Shown: piece by piece, positions 15,191 to 23,836 of the stretch
How the letters are laid out: each line of letters begins with the position of its first letter
How positions within the stretch are numbered: position 1 is the stretch's first letter
Origin: Pseudonocardia acidicola
GTDB taxonomy: Bacteria > Actinomycetota > Actinomycetes > Mycobacteriales > Pseudonocardiaceae
DNA length: 37,145 nucleotides
Reading direction: 5' to 3'
Assembly: GCF_012911935.1 (NCBI RefSeq)
Contig: NZ_JAAXLA010000070.1
Span: 1-37,145 of the forward strand
Notes under the pieces: generated by a model
Seen by the model: the letters and a program-made list of their open reading frames with translations, nothing else
The model's database searches: none
Told to the model about the DNA's origin: nothing
Translations under genes and position numbers: made by a program

Positions 15191-16201
15191 TCACAGGCCA
15201 TGGCGGCGGTCACCCGGCACCAGTTCGCCGACCCGGGCTTCGGTCTCGGCGGAGAACGGGTCGCGCAGGGCCTGCACGGCGCGCCGGGTGTCCTCGGCGA
15301 CGAGGTCGGCGTTGATCTGGGCCGCGGCGGCGGCCCCCGCGGCCGCGGCGACACTGACCTGCGCAGCGAGGTCGGTGACGTTGCCCGCAACCCACACGCC
15401 GGACACGTCGGTGCGCCCGGTCGGGTCCGCGGCGACGTACTCGCCCATGGGATGCGGGGCCGGCTGGAGCCCGAGCCCGGCGAGGAACCCCGCGCGCGCC
15501 GCCATCCGCGGCGCCACCGCCACCGCCTCGCGGCCGACCACCGTGCCGTCGCCCATCCGCACGCCGACGAGACGGTCGCCGGCGATCTCCAGGGCCGTCA
15601 CCTCGCCGTCCACCACGTGGACGCCGCGCGCGGCCAGCTGCTCGGCGTGCTCATCGGTGAGCGGCAGCGCACGGGAGAAGAACGCGACGTCGTCGGTCCA
15701 CTGGCGGAACAGCAGCGCCTGGTGCACCGACACCGGCCCCGTGGCCAGCACGCCGACGGCCTGGTCACGGACCTCCCAGCCGTGGCAGTACGGGCAGTGC
15801 AGCACGTCCCGGCCCCACCGCTCGCGCAGCCCGGGGAGGTCCGGCAGCTCGTCCACCAGTCCGGTGGCCACCAGCAGCCGCCGCGCGCGGACCGTCCGGC
15901 CGCCGGCCGGCTCGACGACGAACCCGTCGTCGTCGCGAACCACGGTCTCGACCTCGCCGGACACCACCTGGCCGCCGTAGCGGCGGACCTCGGCCCGGCC
16001 GCGGTCCAGGAGCTCGGCGGGGTCGGTCCCGTCCAGGCTCAGCAGGCCGTGCACCCCGCTCGCCGGGGCGTTGCGCGGATGGCCCGCGTCGAGCACCAGC
16101 ACCCTCCGCCGGGCGCGGGCCAGCGTCAGCGCGCCGCTCAGCCCAGCGGCGCCCCCGCCGACCACCACCACGTCGTAGCTGTTACTCAGCCGATCGGTCA
16201 C
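15191..16201 (-). CDS. Thioredoxin-reductase-like FAD/NAD(P)H oxidoreductase
   Basis: 336 residues from a GTG at 16201 directly after GGAGGTGATC. The FAD site is VVVGGGAAGLSGALTLARAR near residues 12-31. The redox pair CPYCHGWE is near 140-147, a CXXC in the thioredoxin-reductase position. The second nucleotide region is VGVLATGPVSVHQALLF, and the terminal FAD motif is GVWVAGNVTDLAAQ. Relatives of this length pair with a regulator gene, as here, and often reduce small disulfides or act in natural-product tailoring. It is divergent from an XRE-cupin regulator 78 bp away and followed by a methyltransferase. Confidence 0.9.
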   Translation of the reverse strand: MTDRLSNSYDVVVVGGGAAGLSGALTLARARRRVLVLDAGHPRNAPASGVHGLLSLDGTDPAELLDRGRAEVRRYGGQVVSGEVETVVRDDDGFVVEPAGGRTVRARRLLVATGLVDELPDLPGLRERWGRDVLHCPYCHGWEVRDQAVGVLATGPVSVHQALLFRQWTDDVAFFSRALPLTDEHAEQLAARGVHVVDGEVTALEIAGDRLVGVRMGDGTVVGREAVAVAPRMAARAGFLAGLGLQPAPHPMGEYVAADPTGRTDVSGVWVAGNVTDLAAQVSVAAAAGAAAAAQINADLVAEDTRRAVQALRDPFSAETEARVGELVPGDRRHGL

Positions 16202-16255
16202 GACGATCACCTCCGTGACCACCATGCGACCCACCAGGGAAGGGCGCAAAGTTCC

Positions 16256-16270
16256 TTGCTGATCCGGCAA
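16256..16270. promoter_or_regulatory. Candidate operator for the XRE-cupin regulator
   Basis: TTGCTGATCCGGCAA is an imperfect palindrome (TTGC...GCAA ends with an inner G/C pair) 9 bp before the ATG of the XRE gene, inside the short divergent region with the flavoprotein gene. It could let one dimer control both directions. Confidence 0.35.
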
Positions 16271-16279
16271 ACTTGGGGC

Positions 16280-16864
16280 ATGGACGACGACCTCGACCGG
16301 GCGCTCGACGCAGTCGGCCCCCGACTCCGAGCGCTCCGCCGGCAGCGCGAGACGACGCTCGCCGACCTGTCGGCGAGGACCGGCATCTCGGTCAGCACCC
16401 TGTCCCGCCTGGAGTCCGGCAACCGGCGGCCGACCCTGGAGCAACTGCTGCCGCTGGCCCGGGCGCACGGCGTCACGCTCGACGAACTCGTCGACGCCCC
16501 GCCCACCGGGGACCCCCGCATCCACCTGCGTCCGATCACCTGCCGAGGCGGCATGACCATCCTGCCGCTCACCCGGCGACCCGGCGGCATCCAGGCCTAC
16601 AAGTTCGTGCTCGCGGGGAGCGCTCACCCGAAAGAACCCGAACCCCGAACTCACGAGGGCTACGAATGGCTCTACGTCCTCAACGGACGGTTGCGGCTCG
16701 TCCTCGGTGAGCACGACCTGGTGCTCTCCCCCGGCGAAGCCGCCGAGTTCGACACTCGCACACCTCACTGGTTCGGCGCCGCCACCGGCCAACCCGTCGA
16801 GTACCTCGTCCTCATCGGGAAGCAAGGTGAACGCGCCCACATCCGCGCCGTCCCCAAGGCGTGA
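16280..16864 (+). CDS. XRE-family regulator with C-terminal cupin domain
   Basis: 194 residues. The helix-turn-helix occupies about residues 13-70 (LRALRRQRETTLADLSARTG, ISVSTLSRLESGNRRPTLEQ). A cupin barrel spans about 100-190, with RTHEGYEWLYVLNGRLRLVL and SPGEAAEFDTRTPHWFGA as its two cupin motifs. The cupin usually binds a small effector. The short divergent spacing to the flavoprotein/methyltransferase operon suggests it regulates that operon and itself. Confidence 0.92.
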   Translation: MDDDLDRALDAVGPRLRALRRQRETTLADLSARTGISVSTLSRLESGNRRPTLEQLLPLARAHGVTLDELVDAPPTGDPRIHLRPITCRGGMTILPLTRRPGGIQAYKFVLAGSAHPKEPEPRTHEGYEWLYVLNGRLRLVLGEHDLVLSPGEAAEFDTRTPHWFGAATGQPVEYLVLIGKQGERAHIRAVPKA

Positions 16865-17073
16865 ACGAACCGTTCGGCGCCGACCGATGAGGCGCCGCCG
16901 AGCGCGGCTGTGACGCTCCACGACGAGCGCCCGGCGCGCTCCGGGAGTGTTCGAACCGCTGTCCGCTGCTGAGAGACCGCTGAGGCAGTCGCGCCCCCCG
17001 CGGAACCATCCGAGAATTCCCTATCGTTTCTCCGTCGAAGCGGACCGATCGGATTCGCGTCGAGGAGGGCTGC

Positions 17074-18288
17074 ATGGCCGACACAGTCATGACGGAGAAG
17101 CGGGAACTGCCCGTCCACATGCGCCGCACCGAGTTCGATCCGGTGCCGGAGCTGGCCGAGCTGCGCGACGGGCCCGGGATCGCCCGCATCCGCACGGCGG
17201 TCGGCTCGGAGGCCTGGCTCGTGACGCGCTACGCCGACGTCCGCGAGGTGCTCGGCGACCAGCAGCGGTTCGGCCAGGCCCGCTTCTCCCAGCGCCGCCG
17301 GCCGCCGGGGCTGGAGGATCTGACCGACGAGGAGATCGCCCAGGCCCGCGCCGGGAACCTGCTCGCGCAGGACCCGCCGGACCACACCCGGCTGCGTCGG
17401 TTCCTCACTCCGCAGTTCACCGTTCGCCGGATGAAGCGGCTGGAACCGCGCATCCGCGAGATCGTCGACGAGCATCTCGACGCGATGGACGAGAAGGGCC
17501 CGCCGGCCGACCTGGTCGAGGCCTTCGCGCTCCCCGTGCCATCGCTGGTGATCTGCGAGCTGCTCGGCGTGCCGTACGCCGACCGGACAGAGTTCCAGCA
17601 GCGCAGCAACCGCATGCTGGATCTGTCCGTACCGCCGAAGGACCGGATGCGGCTCGCCCGGGAGTCGCGCGGCTACATGAAGAAGCTGGTGGCGAAGGCC
17701 CAGGCCGAGCCGGGTGAGGACATTCTCGGGATGCTGGTGCGCGAGCACGGCGACGACCTCACCACCGACGAGCTGATCGGCATCGCCTCGCTGCTGCTGA
17801 TCGCGGGCCACGAGACCACCGCCAACATGCTCGGCCTCGGCACCCTCGCGTTGCTGAAGCACCCGGACCAGCTCGCGCTCGTCCGCGACGACCCGGAGGC
17901 CGTGGAACCTGCCGTCGAGGAACTGCTGCGCTGGCTCAGCATCGTCCACTCGGGCATGCCCAGGGTGACCACCACGGAGGTGGAGATCGCCGGGCAGAAG
18001 ATCGCCCCGGGCGAGCTGGTCGTGCTTGCGCTGCCCGCGGCGAACCGGGACCCTGCGCTGCTTCCCGACCCGGAGCGGCTCGACGTCACCCGCGGCGAGA
18101 TGGGGCACATGGCGTTCGGGCACGGGATTCACCATTGTCTCGGGGCGCCGCTGGCTCGGATGGAGATGCGGATCGCGTTCCCGGCGCTGCTGCAGCGGTT
18201 CCCGACCCTGCGCCTCGCCGATTCCGAGCCGGGTTTCCGCTCGTTCAACGTGATCTACGGCCTGACATCGCTGGAGGTGGCGTGGTGA
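17074..18288 (+). CDS. Cytochrome P450 monooxygenase
   Basis: 404 residues, the normal size for a soluble bacterial P450. The I-helix oxygen-activating motif AGHETT starts at residue 244, the K-helix ExxR is Glu283-Arg286 (EELLRW), and the heme loop FGHGIHHCLGAPLAR has Cys355 as heme ligand. GAGGAGGGCTGC precedes the ATG. It needs a ferredoxin and reductase from elsewhere, since none is adjacent. The substrate cannot be told; the overall pattern resembles the CYP105/CYP107-type bacterial families. The gene runs directly into a broken hydrolase remnant on the other strand. Confidence 0.95.
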   Translation: MADTVMTEKRELPVHMRRTEFDPVPELAELRDGPGIARIRTAVGSEAWLVTRYADVREVLGDQQRFGQARFSQRRRPPGLEDLTDEEIAQARAGNLLAQDPPDHTRLRRFLTPQFTVRRMKRLEPRIREIVDEHLDAMDEKGPPADLVEAFALPVPSLVICELLGVPYADRTEFQQRSNRMLDLSVPPKDRMRLARESRGYMKKLVAKAQAEPGEDILGMLVREHGDDLTTDELIGIASLLLIAGHETTANMLGLGTLALLKHPDQLALVRDDPEAVEPAVEELLRWLSIVHSGMPRVTTTEVEIAGQKIAPGELVVLALPAANRDPALLPDPERLDVTRGEMGHMAFGHGIHHCLGAPLARMEMRIAFPALLQRFPTLRLADSEPGFRSFNVIYGLTSLEVAW

Positions 18289-18319
18289 GCGACGAGCAGC
18301 GCCACCTGCGCCGGCCAGC

Positions 18320-18564
18320 GGCGTCTCCGGGTCGACGGTCTCCCAGGTCAGGAAGCTACGCGTCGACCCGCCGAGAATGCCGGGATGCTCGGCCACCAGC
18401 CAGTCCCACTGCGGCGCGTAGTGATCCGGGTAGCGAGCCCCCTTGCCGTACGGACCCATGGTGATGACCACCGGCACCCGAGGGGGCGCCTCCGGTCGTT
18501 ACACGTCGGCCCGCAACACCGGCCCGTCCGCCATCGGGATCGGGACGTCACGCTCGATGATCAT
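18320..18564 (-). pseudogene. 5' remnant of a CocE/NonD-family (X-Pro dipeptidyl-peptidase-like) hydrolase
   Basis: From ATG 18564 the frame reads MIIERDVPIPMADGPVLRAD-V, then TAA at codon 22 (18501-18499) where the family has tyrosine (RADVY). After the stop it continues in the same frame as RPEAPPRVPVVITMGPYGKG, then HYAPQWDWLVAEHPGI and FLTWETVDPE, all typical CocE-family N-terminal motifs. Homology stops at about 18320, next to the P450 stop, so the catalytic serine region is missing. One nonsense mutation plus truncation marks it as dead. The region 18565-18717 shows nothing else. Confidence 0.7.
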
Positions 18565-18717
18565 GCCCTCGGGGGAGGGCGAGGCCGCACCCGGTGCGCT
18601 CGACATGGAGTTCCCGTCCCGCCGGCCGCCGCTGCCGGGCGAAAACCACGCCTGATCATGGCCCGCACCCGCCGCCACCGGTCACGGTCGCCGGCCGGCG
18701 CTGCGACGATGGCCTTC

Positions 18718-19389
18718 CTATGTCAACAGCCCCAGCCGGTGCGCTCGTGCCACCGCAGCGGCGCGGTCGGAGACATCGAGCTTCACGTAGACGTGCTGCA
18801 GATGCGATTTCACGGTCGTCACGCCGACGAACAGCCGCTCGGCGATCTCCGGGGCGGACAGCCCTTCGGCGGTGAGCGCCAGTACCTCGGCCTCGCGCGG
18901 GGTGAGGACGGGCTCCGCCTTCTGCTGGCGGCGGCGGATCTCGGTGGCCAGAGCGGTCTGCAGCGCAGGAGGAATGACGCTGTGGCCCTGCGCCACCGAA
19001 CGGATGGCATCGCAGAGTTCCGCCGCCGGTGACACCTTGGGCAGGTAGGCCCGGACCCCGGCTTCGATCGCCCGGTACACGGTGACGCTGTCGTCGAAGG
19101 CCGAGACGATGACGAACTGTGACCGCAGGCCTTCTTTCTCCGCGAGGAGGAGCACCTCGAGGCCGTCCATGTCCGGCAGCTGCAGATCGACGACCGCGAC
19201 GTCGGGAGCCAGAGTCCGGATCGCGGTCAGCGTCTCCTTGCCGTCCCCGGCCTGGCCCACGACCTTCAGATCTCCGGCCGCGTCGATGGCGTTCGCGAGG
19301 CCGTCACGATAGACGGGATGGTCATCTGCGACGACCACGGTCACCGGCTCGCGAGCGATCCCGGGCGGCGGACCGGCCTGGAAGCTCAT
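18718..19389 (-). CDS. NarL/LuxR-type response regulator
   Basis: 223 residues. The receiver domain spans about 15-135: acidic pocket ADDH near 21-24, phospho-acceptor Asp68 in VVDLQLPDMDG, and Lys118 in YLPKVS. A LuxR helix-turn-helix follows at about 160-218 (LTPREAEVLALTAEGLSAPE, GVTTVKSHLQHVYVKLDV). Its ATG overlaps the stop of the histidine kinase (ATGA at 19386-19389), so the pair is translationally coupled. With a PAS hybrid kinase partner it resembles StyS/StyR- or TodS/TodT-like control of aromatic catabolism, and the divergent oxygenase operon is the obvious target (inference). Confidence 0.93.
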   Translation of the reverse strand: MSFQAGPPPGIAREPVTVVVADDHPVYRDGLANAIDAAGDLKVVGQAGDGKETLTAIRTLAPDVAVVDLQLPDMDGLEVLLLAEKEGLRSQFVIVSAFDDSVTVYRAIEAGVRAYLPKVSPAAELCDAIRSVAQGHSVIPPALQTALATEIRRRQQKAEPVLTPREAEVLALTAEGLSAPEIAERLFVGVTTVKSHLQHVYVKLDVSDRAAAVARAHRLGLLT

Positions 19390-21434
19390 GACATGCCGCC
19401 TTGCAGCACACCGCCGAGGACACCCAGGAAGTGCTCGACGGCGAACGGTTTCGTGATGTAGCCGGCGGCGCCCGCTCGCAACAGCCGCTGCTCCTGCGCC
19501 GGGATCGCGTCCGCTGAGAGGATCACGACCGGGATGTCACGGGTTCGCCGTTCAGTCCGCAGCCGCGCGAGCACCTCCTCACCGTCGATGTCGGGAAGGT
19601 GCAGGTCGAGCAGGATCACGTCTGGTCGGTGCGACATCGCGAGCTCGACGCCGAGCCGCCCCTCCATCGCGGAGATCAACCGCGGCTCCCCCGCACGGTC
19701 CAGAACCTGCCGCACGAGTTCCAGGTTGGCCGCGTTGTCCTCGATGTAAAGGATCCGGCAGGCGCTGAGATCCAGGTCGGGGGCCCCGACCGGGAGGCAG
19801 TCTCCGGCGGCGGTCCGGTCGGCGCCCAGGTCGGTGTCCGGTCCCGAGGTGGTCGGGAGCTCGACGTAGAACACGCTCCCGCGGCCCTTCACGGTCCGCT
19901 CCACCCCGAGCGTCCCGCCCATCAATCCGATCATGCTGCGTGCGAGTGCCAAGCCGAGACCCGTTCCCTCGTCGGGCTGGGCGGGATTCGGTGACAGTCG
20001 TTCGAACGGCAGGAAGATCCGCTCGATGTCGGCGGAATCCATGCCCAGGCCGGTATCCATCACTCGGATCCTGGCCCGGTCCGCCGACGTCTCGATGGAG
20101 ACCGTGACGAGCCCACCACGCCGGTTGTACTTCACCGCGTTCATCAGCAGGTTCAGCAGGACCTGCTTGAGCCGCTGGTAGTCGGCGAGCACGAAGGTGA
20201 ACAGCCCTCCGTGGAAGTCGCGGGCGAGCTCTACGTCCCTCTCGGCGGCGAGCGGCCGAACCAGCTCTATCGCCTCGATGAGCGGAGCGCAGATGTCCAC
20301 CGTCTCGATCGAGAAGCGCTGCTCCCCCGCCTCGATGCGGGAGATCTCGAGAACCTCGTTGATCAGCGACAGCAGGTGCGCACCCGCTTTCATGATCCGC
20401 TCCACCGAGCCCGCGGCCCCGGGCGGAAGCGACTCCAGCTGCAGGAGCTGCCCGAAGCCCAGGATGGAGTTCAGCGGCGTCCTGAGCTCGTGGCTCATCC
20501 GCGACAGGAAGTCGCTCTTCGCCCGGTTCGCGCGCTCCGCTTCGTCGCGGGCTTCGCGGACGGCCACCTCGGCCCGATTGCGCTCGCTGATGTCGGTCGA
20601 GATGCCGCCCACGCCGTAGAGCGATCCGTCCGCATCGAAGATCGGGAACTTCAACGACAGCCACATCCCCCAGCCCCCGTGTGCCTTCGGGATCGGCTCC
20701 TCGAACTCCATCGGCCTGCCGGACTCCTGAACGGCGTTGTCGTCGGCCCGGTAGATGGAGGCGATCGGCGCCGGCCAGAGGTCGAGATCCGTCTTGCCGA
20801 TCGCGAGCTCCCGCCTGATGCCGAGCACCCGCTCGTAGTGGCGGTTGATGAACGTGTAGCGCCCGTCGATCCGCTTGAGGTACATGAGCGCGGTGACGTT
20901 GTCCGCCATGTTCTGGAGGCGCTTCTCGCTCTCGCGCAGGGCCCGCTCCGCGGCTTTCCCCGGCGGCTGGCCCGTCGGGTGCAGAACCAGCAACACCATT
21001 CTCCCGATCGGAGCCTTCGGCCCGGCGAGGCAATCCCCGGGACGACATTCCCGCGAAACCGGGAGTGAGCTCATCGAGACCGTCACGGCCACGGCGTCGT
21101 CGGCGAAGCAGCAGGCCGCCGCCATGGAACTGGGAGCCTCGTCGTGACGATGGGCCACCGCCCGGACAGCGTCCAGAACACCCTCATCGGGCAGCAGGAA
21201 CGCGAGAGGAGCGTTGCGGAGGTCGCCAGGGGGACTCGTCGCCAGCGCACGAAGCGCGCGGTTCACGTCCCGGATCAGCAGCTCCCCACTCGGCCGCACC
21301 TCGGCTCGAATCGCAGCGACGGGAAGGTGCTCGAACACGAGGGCGTCCTCCCCCGCGCTTGCGGCGCCCGGAGCGATGGCGCCCGCACGCGCACGTCTGG
21401 TCAGCAGAGGCGGCACCACGTAGCTCTTCGGCAC
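19386..21434 (-). CDS. PAS-domain hybrid sensor histidine kinase
   Basis: 682 residues. An N-terminal region (about 30-155) may be a degenerate sensor domain. A clear PAS/PAC follows at 171-290 (GRYTFINRHYERVLGI, GKTDLDLWP, GVGGISTDISERN), then HisKA with His315 (SHELRTPLNSILGF), HATPase with N box NLLMNAVKYN, DTGLGM and EGTGLGLALA, and a C-terminal receiver with Asp610 (VILLDLHLPDIDG) and Lys662 (TKPF). No transmembrane helix is evident, so it is probably a cytoplasmic sensor. The start is a GTG at 21434 with only a weak ribosome site. It is divergent from the NCS1/oxygenase operon. Confidence 0.92.
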   Translation of the reverse strand: MPKSYVVPPLLTRRARAGAIAPGAASAGEDALVFEHLPVAAIRAEVRPSGELLIRDVNRALRALATSPPGDLRNAPLAFLLPDEGVLDAVRAVAHRHDEAPSSMAAACCFADDAVAVTVSMSSLPVSRECRPGDCLAGPKAPIGRMVLLVLHPTGQPPGKAAERALRESEKRLQNMADNVTALMYLKRIDGRYTFINRHYERVLGIRRELAIGKTDLDLWPAPIASIYRADDNAVQESGRPMEFEEPIPKAHGGWGMWLSLKFPIFDADGSLYGVGGISTDISERNRAEVAVREARDEAERANRAKSDFLSRMSHELRTPLNSILGFGQLLQLESLPPGAAGSVERIMKAGAHLLSLINEVLEISRIEAGEQRFSIETVDICAPLIEAIELVRPLAAERDVELARDFHGGLFTFVLADYQRLKQVLLNLLMNAVKYNRRGGLVTVSIETSADRARIRVMDTGLGMDSADIERIFLPFERLSPNPAQPDEGTGLGLALARSMIGLMGGTLGVERTVKGRGSVFYVELPTTSGPDTDLGADRTAAGDCLPVGAPDLDLSACRILYIEDNAANLELVRQVLDRAGEPRLISAMEGRLGVELAMSHRPDVILLDLHLPDIDGEEVLARLRTERRTRDIPVVILSADAIPAQEQRLLRAGAAGYITKPFAVEHFLGVLGGVLQGGMS

Positions 21435-21586
21435 GGACGTCCCATCTCGCGTGAACTCGGCTTGCCCGGGCAGGTCCGGGGAGCGACCGGCCCGCCGCAG
21501 CGGATCGACGTGAGTCTGCGTTCCGGAACAGCAGGTGTCCAGCGTCAGAACAGCCGGCCGAACTGCAATTGAGGCACGGAGGCGGA

Positions 21587-21622
21587 TCTCCTCCAGCAGT
21601 AGGAGGAGACGTCTCCTACTGC
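21587..21622 (+). promoter_or_regulatory. Two mutually exclusive hairpins in the leader of the catabolic operon
   Basis: TCTCCTCC (21587-21594) pairs with GGAGGAGA (21602-21609). GCAGTAGGAG (21596-21605) pairs with CTCCTACTGC (21613-21622). Both stems claim 21602-21605, so only one can form at a time in RNA. As DNA, the same bases form a set of repeated half-sites that a regulator could bind. They lie about 160 bp before the transporter ATG in the 347-bp divergent region with the histidine kinase, which otherwise shows no gene. Confidence 0.6.
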
Positions 21623-21781
21623 CGTCCGGCCGGTTCGAGGATGTGACCGGCGCCCTGCTTCACCCACAGTCGTGATGCACGCCACCAGGCGCACATCGAG
21701 CGGAGTTCAGGCGAATCGCCACGACCCGCCGAGCGCATCGACCCTCCCGCCCTTTCCCGCTCAAGCGTCTGAGGAGACCTC

Positions 21782-23413
21782 ATGACGGAGCTCGCAAGCG
21801 ACGCGTCGGCCGGCAAGCCGGCGCCCGCCGCCATCCCACCCCTCGACATCAGCTTCGTCGATGATCCGCGGGTCCAGAAGGAGGCCGCGGCCGAGGACTA
21901 CTCGGTGCACGTCATGCCGCGGACGTGGCGCAGCGGCCGCACGTCCTTGCTGATGGCCTTCGGATCGATGTTCTCCGCCATGTTCTGGCTCTACGTGGCG
22001 GCGACCGTCGCGGCCGTCGCCGGAACCGTGAACGCCGTCATCGGCATCGTCCTGACGGGCCTCACGAAGGGCGCGATGAACTTCGTGCTGTCCCGCTACG
22101 CGAGCCGTTCCGGCCTGACGGTGGCGTTGCTGTCCCGCCGGATCTTCGGCTACGCGGGGTCGATCCTCGCGCCGCTCATCTTCGCCGCCACGGCCCTCTA
22201 CTACGGGGTCTTCGAAGGCTCCATCGTCGCCGTGGCACTGCAGAGCTTCGTCGGAGGCGGGGACATCCGGCTCTGGTACCTGCTGGTCGTCGCCTACAGC
22301 GTGCCGTTGATCCTCGGCGGCGTCCGCACCTGGCTCGACAAGCTCAACGGCGTCCTGCTGCCCTTCTACGTGGCCGGGCTGATCGCGCTGGTCGCCGTCG
22401 CGTCGAGCAGCCACCCGGCCTCCATCGCCCTTCCCGACATGCACACCGACCTCGCCGGGCCGGGATGGCTGTGGGCCTTCAGCGTGTACATGGGCGTGTA
22501 CATCCTGATGATGTACACGGTCGACTTCGCCCGCTTCGGCAAGGCGAAGGACGAGACCTTCCACGGCATCGTCACCTTCGGCCCCGTCTTCTACCTGCTC
22601 ACCTACCTGGGAACCGGACTCGTCGGCATCTTCCTCACGGCCACGATCCCAGGCGTCCTCGGAACGGCCGGCATCACCGAGACCGGAATCGTCGAGGCCG
22701 TGATCGGCACGTTGGGGCTCGCCGGTCTGCTGCTGATCGTCATCAGCCAGACCCGCATCAACAGCGCCAACCTCTACCTGGCCTCGACCAACCTCGAGGC
22801 GCTCACCTCGCGGGTGTTCCGCGTCCGGCTACCGCGGATCGTGTGGGCCGTCGTCGCGGGTGTCCTCGTGTACGCGCTGATGCTCACCGACGTCCTCTCC
22901 TACCTGCTGCGCGCGCTGAGCTGGCAGGGCGTGTTCGTCGTGGCCTGGGTGGCGATCGCGCTGACGCACATCGCGCTCCACCGGCGGACGGAGGGGGCCG
23001 CCCCGGAGTTCCGGCCCGGCCGGCTTCGCCGGGTCACGCCCGCGGCCGCGGTCTGGGTGGTCGTCTCGCTGATCGGCATCCTGCTCGTCGAGCTCACCGG
23101 GCCCTTCGGAGCGACCTGGTCCGCGCCGATCACCTTCATCCTCAGCGCCGCCGGCTACGCCCTCGTGTACCGGTTCGACGCCCTCCTGCACCGCCCCTCC
23201 GACCCTCGAGCCGAGGTCGCGGACGCGTGGGAAGCTCGCATCAGGTGTCACGTCTGCGACCGCTCGTACACCGCCGTCGAGATGGACCGCGACCCCTCGG
23301 CGGGCCACGAGGCGATCTGCGCCGGCTGCGCCACGGCCAGCCCGTCCTTCTACCGGGCCGCCCGCATCGAGGCCGCATCCACGCACATCCCGACCCCGCA
23401 GCAGGCCGTCTGA
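21782..23413 (+). CDS. NCS1-family (purine/cytosine permease-type) transporter with C-terminal zinc-ribbon-like tail
   Basis: 543 residues, ATG at 21782 with GAGGAGACCTC before it. About twelve membrane helices follow a conserved N-terminal segment (EDYSVHVMPRTWRSGRTSLL). SQTRINSANLYLASTNLEAL is the typical helix-8 region of NCS1 carriers, which import nucleobases, hydantoins, allantoin or related N-heterocycles by cation symport. Beyond the last helix a hydrophilic tail carries Cys489, Cys492, Cys513 and Cys516 (CHVCDRSY, CAGCA), a zinc-ribbon-like arrangement unusual for this family. It is first in the catabolic operon; its stop overlaps the Rieske ferredoxin start (TGATG). Confidence 0.9.
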   Translation: MTELASDASAGKPAPAAIPPLDISFVDDPRVQKEAAAEDYSVHVMPRTWRSGRTSLLMAFGSMFSAMFWLYVAATVAAVAGTVNAVIGIVLTGLTKGAMNFVLSRYASRSGLTVALLSRRIFGYAGSILAPLIFAATALYYGVFEGSIVAVALQSFVGGGDIRLWYLLVVAYSVPLILGGVRTWLDKLNGVLLPFYVAGLIALVAVASSSHPASIALPDMHTDLAGPGWLWAFSVYMGVYILMMYTVDFARFGKAKDETFHGIVTFGPVFYLLTYLGTGLVGIFLTATIPGVLGTAGITETGIVEAVIGTLGLAGLLLIVISQTRINSANLYLASTNLEALTSRVFRVRLPRIVWAVVAGVLVYALMLTDVLSYLLRALSWQGVFVVAWVAIALTHIALHRRTEGAAPEFRPGRLRRVTPAAAVWVVVSLIGILLVELTGPFGATWSAPITFILSAAGYALVYRFDALLHRPSDPRAEVADAWEARIRCHVCDRSYTAVEMDRDPSAGHEAICAGCATASPSFYRAARIEAASTHIPTPQQAV

Positions 23414-23757
23414 TGACCCCGCTCTGCCGCATCACCGACATCCCCGGCTCCGGGCTGCTCCCGGTCACGGTCGACGGGCTTCCCGATCTGCTCGTCTGCC
23501 GGTTCGGCGACGAGGTCCACGTCGTCGCGAACCTCTGCAGCCACGGCGCCTCGGAGTTGTCCGACGGCCGGCTGATCGGCTGCGAGGTCGAGTGCGAGCT
23601 CCACCGGGGCCGCTTCGACGTCAGGACCGGCAAGGCGACCCGCAGGCCGGCCAAGAAACCGATCGCCACCTACCCGGTCCAGGTCGAGGAGGGGGTCGTC
23701 CTCCTCGCCGATCACGCCGCCGAGGCCCGGATGGACCCGCGCCCGGCCCGTCACTGA
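23413..23757 (+). CDS. Rieske [2Fe-2S] ferredoxin
   Basis: 114 residues. The Rieske cluster ligands are Cys42 and His44 (CSHG) and Cys61 and His64 (CELHRGRFD), the CXH-X16-CX2H pattern. Size and the FDVRTGKATRRPAKKPIATY segment match stand-alone ferredoxins of three-component ring-hydroxylating dioxygenases. Its ATG overlaps the transporter stop. It should carry electrons to the oxygenase downstream, although the operon also encodes a reductase with its own [2Fe-2S] domain, so its place in the chain needs thought. Confidence 0.93.
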   Translation: MTPLCRITDIPGSGLLPVTVDGLPDLLVCRFGDEVHVVANLCSHGASELSDGRLIGCEVECELHRGRFDVRTGKATRRPAKKPIATYPVQVEEGVVLLADHAAEARMDPRPARH

Positions 23758-23836
23758 CGCCCGGTGCCCGGGGTCCGGGCCCCGGGAGCCGATCCATCGA
23801 TCCCGAACGATCGCGAACCGAGAGAAGGAGACGTCC

